A stretch of 64,000 nucleotides of DNA from Patulibacter brassicae (GTDB taxonomy: Bacteria; Actinomycetota; Thermoleophilia; Solirubrobacterales; Solirubrobacteraceae). Below, in pieces: positions 51,102 through 58,430 of the stretch. A program made the translations under genes and the position numbers. The stretch's first letter is position 1. Every line of letters begins with the position of its first letter. The DNA is taken from assembly GCF_033949425.1 (NCBI RefSeq), contig NZ_JAXAVX010000004.1, positions 248,001 to 312,000 on the forward strand, written 5' to 3'. The notes beneath the pieces are model-generated. The model worked only from the letters and a program-made list of their open reading frames with translations, did no database searches and was not told the origin of the DNA.

Positions 51102-52199
51102 TCACGCAGGCGCCAGCAGACTGCGGAGCGCGTCGGCCGCCGTCCGGTAGGGCTGGAGTCGGGCCTTGTCCGGTGAACCCCCGCATTCCCAGAGGGTCCG
51201 CAAGTCGGCTCCGATCAGGTACGCCGAACGGACCGTCGCCTCGGTCCTCGGCCGGTCCTTCGGCCACGACCGCTCGCGCGCCAGGCTCTCGAGATCGCCC
51301 GCGTAGCCCCGGTTGCGCTCGAGGAACGGCTCGAGGTGCCTTGGGCCGGCGAGGAACGCGCGCTTGGCGTTGTTGCAGCGACGGCAGGCGACGACGAGGT
51401 TGTCGAGGCCGTCGTCGCCGCTGCGGCTCCACGGGATGAAGTGGTCGACCTCGCGGTCGGTGGTGCCCACGCCGGTGGCGCAGTAGAAGCAGCGGCCGTG
51501 TTGCAGGTCGAGCAGGCCCTCGGCGACGCGGCCCAGCGCGACGCGGTCGCGGCCGAAGAGGAAGTCCTCGAAGCTCAGCAGTGAGGAGGCGTCGGGGACC
51601 TCGGCGCGGTTCAGCGCGGCGGCCTTCTCGCTCCACCAGCGCACGACGAACGGCCGCAACAGCGGGGCCAGGCGCACGAACGCGTCGGCCACGCCAGGGA
51701 ACAGCTCGATCGCGGCGCCGGACTCGCGGTAGGCGCGCATCGTGAACCCACCCTGTCGCCGGAACGGCCAGGGCACGGTGTAGAGGAACGGCTCGAAGGG
51801 GCGCTGCAGGCGCGGGATCGGCCACTCCGCGAGGGTCCGCTCGGCCTGCCGCACGAGCTGCTCCCAGGACCTGCTGCGCCGGACGCCGTCGGGGATCGTG
51901 ATCGCGTCGACGCCCGCTTCCTGCCGGAACGCGGCGAGGTCGCGCAGGATGGTCGCCTGGCCGCCGCTCTGGTTCTGTACCAGGACGCGGCCAGTGGTCG
52001 CGTAGGCGCGGCTCTGCGGCCAGTACAGCTCGACCACGCGCTCGGCGAGCTCGCGCACCGGCATCCGTCCGTCCTCGAGGTGCTCCGGCGCGCGGTCGAG
52101 CATCGCGACCAGCAGCGCGGGTTTGTACGTCGACGAGGTCGCGGCGTCGTCCAGGAGCGCGAGGACCTGCTCCCCGATGGCCAGCGGCTCGCCCGTCAC
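51102..52199 (-). CDS. HNH endonuclease domain protein
   Basis: 365 residues from GTG 52199. The C-terminal third has a zinc-HNH module: CFYCATGVGTTDREVDHFIP, then WSRSGDDGLDNLVVACRRCN, so two CXXC pairs hold the zinc and D/H form the HNH site. The N-terminal 250 residues (TGEPLAIGEQVLALLDDAAT; SSTYKPALLVAMLD; VLVQNQSGGQATILRDLAAF) form a distinct helical domain that may recognise DNA. The module suggests a restriction-like or defence nuclease. A degenerate copy of its N-terminal half is at 53761. It converges with the IS. Confidence 0.85.
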   Translation of the reverse strand: MTGEPLAIGEQVLALLDDAATSSTYKPALLVAMLDRAPEHLEDGRMPVRELAERVVELYWPQSRAYATTGRVLVQNQSGGQATILRDLAAFRQEAGVDAITIPDGVRRSRSWEQLVRQAERTLAEWPIPRLQRPFEPFLYTVPWPFRRQGGFTMRAYRESGAAIELFPGVADAFVRLAPLLRPFVVRWWSEKAAALNRAEVPDASSLLSFEDFLFGRDRVALGRVAEGLLDLQHGRCFYCATGVGTTDREVDHFIPWSRSGDDGLDNLVVACRRCNNAKRAFLAGPRHLEPFLERNRGYAGDLESLARERSWPKDRPRTEATVRSAYLIGADLRTLWECGGSPDKARLQPYRTAADALRSLLAPA

Positions 52200-52331
52200 G
52201 CTCGTGAGTATCGCTCGGCCTGACCCGCGCCGGGGTGGCAGACCGGTGGGCGAAGCGCCTTCGGCCGGCTTGCGAGCCCTTCGGCCGAGCGCCGGCCGAG
52301 GACCGCTCTCCGGCCTGCGCGGCACGCCCGC

Positions 52332-53189
52332 TTAGAGTGCTTCCGCCTCGCCGGTCTCGACGACTTCGACCAGCGTCGCGGTCACGTCCGTCGGCGCCTC
52401 GTCGTCGGCGTCGCCCCGGAGCGCCGCGGCGAACTCGTGGTTCAGCTCGAGGCTGTCGTCGAACTCGCCGTTGAGGTTCGCCACCAGCGCGTCGGCCAAG
52501 CGGCCGCCCATCGGTCGGAAGGCCACGTAGGTCAGGCCGCCGGAGACGAAGCCGCCGACGACCGGCACCGTCTTGGTGATCGCCTTCTCGACGGTCTGCT
52601 TCGTGATCTTCTGGCCGACCAGCGCGCCCACCCGCTTGACGAGCGGGTACCACGCGGTCTTCGTCAGCGCCTGGGCCGCGACCTTGCGGCCGATGTTCTG
52701 GCCGACGACGTGCGAGGTCTGGGCGATCAGCGCCGCCGCTCCCGCGGCGCCGAACATCGCGCCGAGGTAGGCGATGACGCGCATCTGGGCGGCCTCGGAG
52801 AGCTCCGCGTCGCCGTCGAAGAGCTCGTCCTCACCGAAGAGGAAGGCGATCTGCTGCGCGAGGTTCAGCGCGAACCCGAAGTACTGCGCGACGTCTGCGC
52901 CACCGGCGGCGACCATCACGACCGGGTTGCCGGCCAGACCGGACACGAACGACGCCGCCGCGGTCTTGTTGGCGGTGGACTTGATCAGCACGTCCGCCTT
53001 GCGGCGGAGCGACTCCAGCGAGTAGACCGCTTGCGGTCCCTGCGCGAGGACGATCTCGAGGTGCGGTGAGTCGGCGAACTGCTTGCGCAGGAACGCCTCC
53101 CGGTCGACGCGTACGACCGGCAGCGAGGCCACGGCACCGATCGTTCGCAGCGTCGTCTGGTAGAGGGCGTCCTGGTCGGGCTTCGCCAT
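52332..53189 (-). CDS. Putative EcsC-like membrane-associated protein
   Basis: 285 residues from ATG 53187-53189 (MAKPDQDALYQTTLRTIGAV). The central half is hydrophobic and glycine/alanine-rich (FVSGLAGNPVVMVAAGGADV; VIAYLGAMFGAAGAAALIAQ; VVGGFVSGGLTYVAFRPMGG), a pattern reminiscent of EcsC-type proteins, which are involved in bacterial membrane processes. The resemblance is by composition and spacing only. The C-terminal tail is acidic. It lies 132 bp upstream of the HNH gene on the same strand. Confidence 0.6.
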   Translation of the reverse strand: MAKPDQDALYQTTLRTIGAVASLPVVRVDREAFLRKQFADSPHLEIVLAQGPQAVYSLESLRRKADVLIKSTANKTAAASFVSGLAGNPVVMVAAGGADVAQYFGFALNLAQQIAFLFGEDELFDGDAELSEAAQMRVIAYLGAMFGAAGAAALIAQTSHVVGQNIGRKVAAQALTKTAWYPLVKRVGALVGQKITKQTVEKAITKTVPVVGGFVSGGLTYVAFRPMGGRLADALVANLNGEFDDSLELNHEFAAALRGDADDEAPTDVTATLVEVVETGEAEAL

Positions 53190-53373
53190 GCGGGCGAACG
53201 TAGCCAACCCGGTGTGCGGCGTCCACCGGAACGGGCGCAACGTCCACGGCGGCCGGCCGAACAACGATCCGGTCGCCGCCGCGACCCGCGCGCTGAGGGC
53301 CGCGAGGCGGGACGGAGAACCGTCGGGCCTCGCGGCGGGCGCCGCCACCCGCGCTCGACGGCGCGGGCCGAAC

Positions 53374-53470
53374 TCAGACGAACTCGGAGTACGTGTGCAC
53401 CACGCGCGGCTTGCGGTGCTTGCAGGTGACCCTTGCGGAGAACCGGCCCTGGTAGGTCTTGCCGCGGCTC
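53374..53470 (-). pseudogene. C-terminal fragment of a secreted protein
   Basis: A 32-residue minus-strand frame ends in a stop at 53374 and reads SRGKTYQGRFSARVTCKHRK then PRVVHTYSEFV. The Lys/Tyr-rich pattern with a single Cys resembles tails of small secreted proteins in this lineage. It begins abruptly at the boundary of the duplicated segment starting at 53472, so the upstream part is missing. Confidence 0.4.
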
Positions 53471-53471
53471 A

Positions 53472-53760
53472 TTCGCCTTCAACGTCCGGGCGGCGTACGA
53501 CGACGCCGCCGGCTCGGGTTCCCGGACCGTTCGGCCCTACAGCCCGACGACCGGGACGACCTACACCATGCGCTGCAGCGGACGTCCGGTGACGATCTGC
53601 CGCGGAGGCGACAGGGCGCGGTGTACCTCCGGTGACCAGGCGACGCATCGCCGCCCTCGTTGCGGTCGCCGCGGGGGATGCGGATTCGGGTTGCGGGGAG
53701 GGCGCGTTGACCGCGCCGGCGGCGATCCGTCCGGGGACGGTGCCGCCTTGGGCCGCCGAG
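53472..53760 (+). repeat. Partial, decayed copy of 61334-61626
   Basis: About 290 bp align in the same orientation with 61334-61626, roughly 95% identical by eye. The copy covers the end of the zinc-ribbon protein gene (AFNVQAAYDDAAGSGSRTV in the original), its overlapping stop/start, and the first ~40 codons of the beta-lactamase-fold lipoprotein gene. Small indels break both frames. It starts without an ATG and stops at the edge of an HNH-gene remnant. A recent transfer of a fragment, not an independent gene. Confidence 0.9.
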
Positions 53761-54159
53761 CGTGGGAGCACCCCACGCGGAAGGCGGAGCGGACCCTCGC
53801 GGAGTGGCCGATCCCCCGCCTGCAGCTCGGGAAGCCGGCGTCGAAACCATCACGATCCCGACGGCATCAGGAAGAGCAAGCCGCCGGAACGCGGCGAGGT
53901 CGCGCAGGACCGCCGCTTGGCCGCCGCTCTGGTTCTGCACCAGGACGCGGCCCGTCGTGGCGTAGGCGCGGCTCTGCGGCCAGTACAGCTCGACGACGCG
54001 CTCGGCGAGCTCGCGGACCGGCATCCGGCCGTCCCCGAGGTGCTCCGGTGCGCGGTCGAGCATCGCGACCGGCAGCGCGGACTTGTACGTCGAGGACGTC
54101 GCGGCGTCGTCCAACAGGGCGAGGATCTGCTCGCCGATCACCAACGGCTCACCGGTCAC
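53761..54159 (-). pseudogene. Scrambled copy of the N-terminal half of the HNH nuclease gene
   Basis: Minus-strand codons from GTG 54159 read MTGEPLVIGEQILALLDDAA and continue collinearly with the HNH protein at 51102 to about residue 92 (LRDLAAFRR), with many silent differences. Beyond that, two short stretches appear in the opposite orientation: 53827-53880 encodes EAGVETITIPT on the plus strand and 53761-53826 encodes RKAERTLAEWPIPRLQ, also on the plus strand. Both correspond to the next parts of the HNH protein, so they look like two adjacent in-place inversions. The zinc-HNH module is missing. Confidence 0.8.
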
Positions 54160-54243
54160 GGGCGCAAGCGTCCCTCGTTCGGTACGTCGTTCCCCGGAGA
54201 GAGGCCGTCCCGGCGTCTCGAGGCGCCGCGCTCTCGCCGCCGT

Positions 54244-55038
54244 TCACGGGCGCGACGGGGGGCCGAGGAGAGTCCGACGCACGTGGGCGCGGTCCACGCC
54301 GACGTCGCGGGCGATCGTGGCGACACGCTCGCCACGCCGCCGCCGCGCGCGGAAGTCCCGCTCGTCGTCTCGCGGACCCACGGGCACGGGGACCGGGCGG
54401 GTCGCCGGGAGCTCCACGCCATGGCGGAGCAGGGCGGCCTCGATCGCGTCGACACGACGAGGGCCGAGGCCGTGGATCTCCTCGAGCTGCGCTCGGGACG
54501 CTCGTGCGACGTCCTCGAGCGTCGTCATGTGGTGCCTGCGGAGCACTCGAGCGACCGCCGGGGAAAGCGCCTTGCCGACCCCGACCCTGCCGAGGAACGG
54601 ATCCCGGGGAACGTCCGGCGTCGGGCGGGGCACCGCGCGCGGGGAGGCCGGGAGGCCGGCACGGACGTGGACGAGGTGGGCCGGAGCGTGTCGCATCGCC
54701 GCGCGGCGCGTCCCGGGGAGCCGGTCCAGCGTCATCCGCTGGAGGTCGGCGATCGACCCGACGGCGCTCAGCACGTCGCGGAGCGGCACGCCGACCAACA
54801 GCGCGCGGGCGCGGAGATCAGGCTGCACGCGTTGGAGGACCCGGGCGATGCGGCGCAGGTCGTGGTCGTCCGGCTCGTACGTCGCCACCCACACCCAGAG
54901 GTTTTCGCCATCGGGCCGAGCGAACCACTCGCCCACCGAATTTCCGAAACCCTCCTGTGCTCGGCAGGTCAGTGCTGCGGCGCCGTGAGGGTAGTTGTAG
55001 AGATGTGCCCGGCCGGGCTGGGGAAGGTCGTCGAACAT
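54244..55038 (-). CDS. Hypothetical protein with helix-hairpin-helix-like and HTH segments
   Basis: 264 residues, ATG 55036-55038 with AGGAG upstream. Residues about 1-110 form an unrecognised domain (FGNSVGEWFARPDGENLWVW; VLQRVQPDLRARALLVGVP). The centre has MTTLEDVARASRAQLEEIHG then LGPRRVDAIEAAL, a helix-hairpin-helix fold as in the RNA polymerase alpha C-terminal domain, and the end has ERVATIARDVGVDRAHVRR, a helix-turn-helix. DNA binding is likely; partner and role are unknown. Confidence 0.7.
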   Translation of the reverse strand: MFDDLPQPGRAHLYNYPHGAAALTCRAQEGFGNSVGEWFARPDGENLWVWVATYEPDDHDLRRIARVLQRVQPDLRARALLVGVPLRDVLSAVGSIADLQRMTLDRLPGTRRAAMRHAPAHLVHVRAGLPASPRAVPRPTPDVPRDPFLGRVGVGKALSPAVARVLRRHHMTTLEDVARASRAQLEEIHGLGPRRVDAIEAALLRHGVELPATRPVPVPVGPRDDERDFRARRRRGERVATIARDVGVDRAHVRRTLLGPPSRP

Positions 55039-55099
55039 GGAGGTGCTCCTCGTCGAAAGGTCGCTCTGCACCGTCGATTCTGGACTTTTCGGAGCGAGA

Positions 55100-55145
55100 G
55101 TCAAGTTAGCGCGGGACTCGATCCCAGTGGTTGCTCTAACTTGAC
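55100..55145. repeat. 10-bp inverted repeat upstream of the HhH/HTH gene
   Basis: GTCAAGTTAG (55100-55109) and CTAACTTGAC (55136-55145) are perfectly complementary with a 26-nt middle, about 60-110 bp upstream of the start at 55038. It could be an operator for the DNA-binding product of that gene. The core GTCAAGT(T)AGCG resembles the arm of the larger inverted repeat at 32339. Confidence 0.7.
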
Positions 55146-55385
55146 ACGGCTCTCGGATCGGTGGTGATTCGGGGGCCGTGTTCTACCTCGAATACGGACC
55201 GTTGACCGCCGAAGGAGGTTGGGCCGATGTGCGGCGTAGGCAAACGTTCGAGTTGGCGGATATCAGCGACTTCGGATCGGTCGATGCGGACCGATCGGGG
55301 CGGGTCGACCGTCTGACGACCGGACGCGGATGCCGAGGAAGCTCCGCCGAGGGCGGGCCGCTCTTCGAACTCCGACGCGGTGCCG

Positions 55386-55616
55386 TCACGACAGGCGCCG
55401 CGCCCAGAACGCCGTCTGCTTCGCGACCTCCTCCGGCGTCTTCGTCGGGCGGTCCGAGCGTCCGCGCCGTCGCCGCTCTCGGTGCAGGTCGTCGAGGGCG
55501 GCCAGCAGCAGGAGCGGGACGAGGAGCGCCCCTCCCACCCGCCGGGGCAGCGAGCGCTTCGGAGCGGGCGGGAACGGAGGCGGCTGAGGGTCGTCGTGCG
55601 GCACGAGCTTCGGCAC
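55386..55616 (-). CDS. Possible small membrane protein
   Basis: 76 residues from GTG (MPKLVPHDDPQPPPFPPAPK, then a hydrophobic RVGGALLVPLLLLAALDD and a basic tail). One transmembrane segment is plausible, with a proline-rich N-terminus. It lies in an otherwise unassigned region (55146-55835) where other frames give Arg/Ser-rich translations. I cannot exclude a chance frame. Confidence 0.35.
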   Translation of the reverse strand: MPKLVPHDDPQPPPFPPAPKRSLPRRVGGALLVPLLLLAALDDLHRERRRRGRSDRPTKTPEEVAKQTAFWARRLS

Positions 55617-55835
55617 AGCATCCCGCCCGGCCCCGCGAAGGTCGAGGCTTCGCGGAGCCGGAGGATCAGGGGCGCCGCGGGAGCAGTCGGACTCAGGACG
55701 GCGGATCTGACAGCCGCCGGTGCACCGACTTCGCGCCGGATCCGCCGCACCGCGACGGCCAGCAGGACGATCGGGGCGGCGACGATCCGCAGCAGCCGCC
55801 GGAGTCCCATCGTCGCCCTCCTGGCCCCCGCAGGT

Positions 55836-56231
55836 TCACGGCGTGGCCGGTCGGGTCAGGACGAGGGGCGATGGCTCCGGTGCCCCGTCGTCACCGCCGA
55901 GCAGGACGGTGATCCCGACGAGGGCCGACCCGAGCAGCGCCACGACGATGAGCGCCGCGACGACCCAGGTCGTCTCGCTCGTGGCCCGCGTCGTCCCGGT
56001 CCGTGTCGCAGGGGGCGGCCCCGGCGCCGGCAGCTCGGTCCAGACGCCGGGCGGCAGCGACGCGGGCGGGGACGGGGTCGGTGACCCCGCCGGGGCGGCC
56101 GCCGCGCCTTGCGCGCGCAGGTCCGCCCGCAGCAGCCGCGTGCCGCACACCCCGCAGAACCGGTCCGACGCGCCACGGATCGCCGTGGCGCACGTCGGGC
56201 ACTGCCGGGTCGGGTCGACGGGGGTCGCCAT
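55836..56231 (-). CDS. Zinc-ribbon, single-pass membrane protein
   Basis: 131 residues. An N-terminal zinc ribbon with two CXXC pairs (QCPTCATAIRG and FCGVCGTRLL), a Pro/Ala linker, a transmembrane helix (VVAALIVVALLGSALVGITV) and a short C-terminal tail outside. It follows the larger zinc-ribbon gene with only 4 bp between, so they form an operon. The ribbon would face the cytoplasm. Function unknown; four such ribbon proteins with a TM segment occur within 6 kb. Confidence 0.8.
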   Translation of the reverse strand: MATPVDPTRQCPTCATAIRGASDRFCGVCGTRLLRADLRAQGAAAAPAGSPTPSPPASLPPGVWTELPAPGPPPATRTGTTRATSETTWVVAALIVVALLGSALVGITVLLGGDDGAPEPSPLVLTRPATP

Positions 56232-56235
56232 GGAC

Positions 56236-57219
56236 TCAGACGCAGCGCGGCTGGATCTGCTGGACCGTCCGGTCGATCCGCGCGCCGATGACGCTGAACG
56301 CCTCCTTCGGCCCCCATGCGTGCAACGCGTAGCGGTTGTCGCAGAGGTCGAAGACGTAGAGGACGTTCCGGGCGCCGGCGGCCTCCCAGATGGCGAGCCG
56401 CGCGGTGCGCTTGTTCGGGAAGGTCACCTCGCGGTCCACCTCGGGCTTCGTCCCCGATGCCACGGCCTGCAGCGTCGCGTCCTGGGCCGCCTCGATCGTG
56501 CGATCGCGCTTCGCCTCGAGCCTGCCGAGGACGAGCTTGAGGTTCGTGTCGACCGAGCTCTCGAGCGCGAAGCGCTCCGTCACCTGCAGACCGCCGCTCG
56601 GCGAGAAGGGCTTCCACCCGGCCGGCAGCATCACGTCGTAGCTGCGCTGCCGGGCCGCCGCGTAGAGCGGCCGGGAGGCGAGCGCGGTGTCCTCGGCGGA
56701 GAACGGCGTCTCGGCCTTCGCGGGTTCGTCCTCACCACCGGCGACGACGAGCAGCAGCGCGACGACGAGGGCGATCAGCAGCACGATGGCGCCCGCCGAC
56801 AGCAGGATCGACCGGCGCGCCGATATCGCGGCACCGGCCGGGGGCGGTGGACTCGTCGGCGCCGGCCCGGTGCGGTAGCCGGCGGCGGGCGCGGAGCCGT
56901 CGCCGCCGGGGACCGACGCACCGTTGCCGCCGCCCCCCGGTCCGGGGGTCCCCGCGGCTGACGGAGCACCGGCCGCGGGAGTCGCCGCGCCGCCCGGTGG
57001 TGGCGGATCGGCGGTGGCGCCGCCCGCCGCAGCAGCGGCGGGGCCCGCGTCGGCGGGTGCCGTGGCGGTGTCGGGTGTGTCCGGGCCGCCGGCCGGTGAG
57101 GCGGAGGCGCTCGCGGACGGGGCGTCCGACGGCAGCGATGCTCCGCAGGCGGCGCAGAATCGTCCGGCGCGAACCTCGGTGGCGCAGGACGGGCAGGTCA
57201 CGGTCTTCTCGGAAGTCAT
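56236..57219 (-). CDS. Zinc-ribbon protein with Pro-rich linker, TM helix and extracytoplasmic domain
   Basis: 327 residues: N-terminal zinc ribbon (TCPSCATEVRAG, FCAACGASLP), a long low-complexity Ala/Pro/Gly region (about residues 35-135), a TM helix (AIVLLIALVVALLLVVAG) and a 150-residue outside domain with VMLPAGWKPFSPSGGLQVTE, a pattern like PsbP/lipoprotein-style domains, and DLCDNRYALHAWGP. Likely senses or anchors something at the envelope. Starts ATG 57217-57219; next gene begins 4 bp after the stop. Confidence 0.8.
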   Translation of the reverse strand: MTSEKTVTCPSCATEVRAGRFCAACGASLPSDAPSASASASPAGGPDTPDTATAPADAGPAAAAAGGATADPPPPGGAATPAAGAPSAAGTPGPGGGGNGASVPGGDGSAPAAGYRTGPAPTSPPPPAGAAISARRSILLSAGAIVLLIALVVALLLVVAGGEDEPAKAETPFSAEDTALASRPLYAAARQRSYDVMLPAGWKPFSPSGGLQVTERFALESSVDTNLKLVLGRLEAKRDRTIEAAQDATLQAVASGTKPEVDREVTFPNKRTARLAIWEAAGARNVLYVFDLCDNRYALHAWGPKEAFSVIGARIDRTVQQIQPRCV

Positions 57220-57256
57220 GGTGTGTCTCGTGGTGCGGAGTGGTGGGAGCCGGCGG

Positions 57257-57832
57257 TCACAGCGCCGCCAGCAGGAAGGACGCGGTGGTGCCGATCGCCG
57301 CGCCGAGGATCAGGAGGAGCCCGACGGCGAGCGCCGGGACCCCGGGCCGCGTCGGGCGCAGGTAACGGCGCTCGATCGGGCCTTCGTGGACGCAGACGAG
57401 GCGCTGCCCGTCGCTCAGGTACATCGCGCCGCGCAGGGTGCGCGAGTCGATCAGCAGCAGCAGCTGCTGGCCGGACGCGAACCAGGTGCGGTGGTTGTGC
57501 TCGTCGGCGGGCAGGAGCGCGGTGCCGTACCCGGGGCGCGACAGGTACCAGCCGACGACCTCGAGTCCGGCGAACCGGCGCTGCGCCTTCCGCCGGACCG
57601 CCGCCCAGATGTCGTGTCCGAACATCGCCGCCTGTCCGAGCTGGGTGCCCTCGGCGGCTTCGACCATCCCCCCGATGGACGAGATCGCGCCGTCGGCGTC
57701 CCGGTCGCCGACGAGCACGCCGGCGACCTCGCGGTCCGGGGCCGCCAGCGCCACGGCCGACAGCTGGCGCAGCATCTCCCGGCCCCAGTCGGGGGATCCG
57801 AGCGCGACGTCGTGGGCGGCGCCCCGCGCCAT
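57257..57832 (-). CDS. MPN/JAB-fold protein with C-terminal membrane anchor, metal site degenerate
   Basis: 191 residues. An MPN domain is visible: EVAGVLVGDRDADG, then VVGWYLSRPGYGTALLPADE, and QQLLLLIDSRTLRGAMYL. In active JAMM peptidases the block would be GWYHSHP...S..D; here the histidines are replaced (WYLSRP) so zinc binding is unlikely. A TM helix (GVPALAVGLLLILGAAIGTT) ends the protein. MPN proteins of this kind bind partners or act as scaffolds. The ATG overlaps the stop of the upstream Gly-X3 gene by one base. Confidence 0.7.
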   Translation of the reverse strand: MARGAAHDVALGSPDWGREMLRQLSAVALAAPDREVAGVLVGDRDADGAISSIGGMVEAAEGTQLGQAAMFGHDIWAAVRRKAQRRFAGLEVVGWYLSRPGYGTALLPADEHNHRTWFASGQQLLLLIDSRTLRGAMYLSDGQRLVCVHEGPIERRYLRPTRPGVPALAVGLLLILGAAIGTTASFLLAAL

Positions 57833-58416
57833 CAGCAGTAGAACGTGTCCGAGAGGCAGAGTCCGGTGTCGAACCCGCTGCTCCAGCCCTCCTGGAGCCC
57901 GGCGGCCCGTCCGGCGACCTCGCCCTCGGCGCGGCCCGCGGCCCGCCCGGCGGCCTCGCCCTCGGCACGGCCTTCTGCGCGGCCCTCGGATCGTCCCTGG
58001 CGCAGGCCGTCGGCCCGCCCGTCGCGCCGTGCCCTGGTCTCCGCCCGCCGGACGATCCGGTCGCGCTGGGCGATCATCTCGGTCCGCTGCTTGTTCAGCT
58101 CCTGGTCGAGGGTCACCTGGTCGGCCTGCACCTGCTGGTTGAGGCGCTGCTGGACGTCGCCGTTGGACATCCGCGACCCGCGTCCGATGAAGAACCCGCC
58201 GAGCAGGGTCAGGACGACGAGCGCCGCGGTCACGGCCGTCAGGGCTATCCAGAAGCCCGACGACCGGCCTCCGCCCGGAGGCGTGGCGGGCGGCGGCAGC
58301 TGTGGCGGGTACCCGGGCGGGGCCAGGTAGTGCCCGCCGTAAGGGGCCGGTGATGGACCGGCCGGTCCGGGCGGCGGGAGCTGTGGGGCGTGGTAGGGGT
58401 AGTTCGGATCGTTCAT
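57832..58416 (-). CDS. Membrane protein with a Gly-X3 repeat (deca-GX3-like) domain
   Basis: 194 residues. A Pro/Gly/Tyr-rich cytoplasmic N-terminus (APQLPPPGPAGPSPAPYGGH), a TM helix (FWIALTAVTAALVVLTLLGG) and a basic helix (QRDRIVRRAETRARRDGRAD) are followed by a run in which Gly recurs every fourth residue for 13 glycines: GLRQGRSEGRAEGRAEG and on to GFDTG, ending with two Cys (CLSDTFYC). This GX3 pattern is known from Yae1/Lto1-like proteins, where it forms packed helices. Its job here is unknown. It shares a one-base overlap with the MPN gene. Confidence 0.8.
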   Translation of the reverse strand: MNDPNYPYHAPQLPPPGPAGPSPAPYGGHYLAPPGYPPQLPPPATPPGGGRSSGFWIALTAVTAALVVLTLLGGFFIGRGSRMSNGDVQQRLNQQVQADQVTLDQELNKQRTEMIAQRDRIVRRAETRARRDGRADGLRQGRSEGRAEGRAEGEAAGRAAGRAEGEVAGRAAGLQEGWSSGFDTGLCLSDTFYC

Positions 58417-58430
58417 GGTCGGGCTCCGGG

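Noticed and set aside
53433..55167. Two long plus-strand frames over 500 codons
   Set aside because: They run across the duplicated fragments and antisense to the HhH/HTH gene, with low-complexity Arg/Gly/Ala translations.
55136..55810. 224-codon minus-strand open frame
   Set aside because: Apart from a short hydrophobic start, the translation is Arg/Ser-rich without family resemblance and overlaps a more protein-like 76-codon frame; not supported as a gene.
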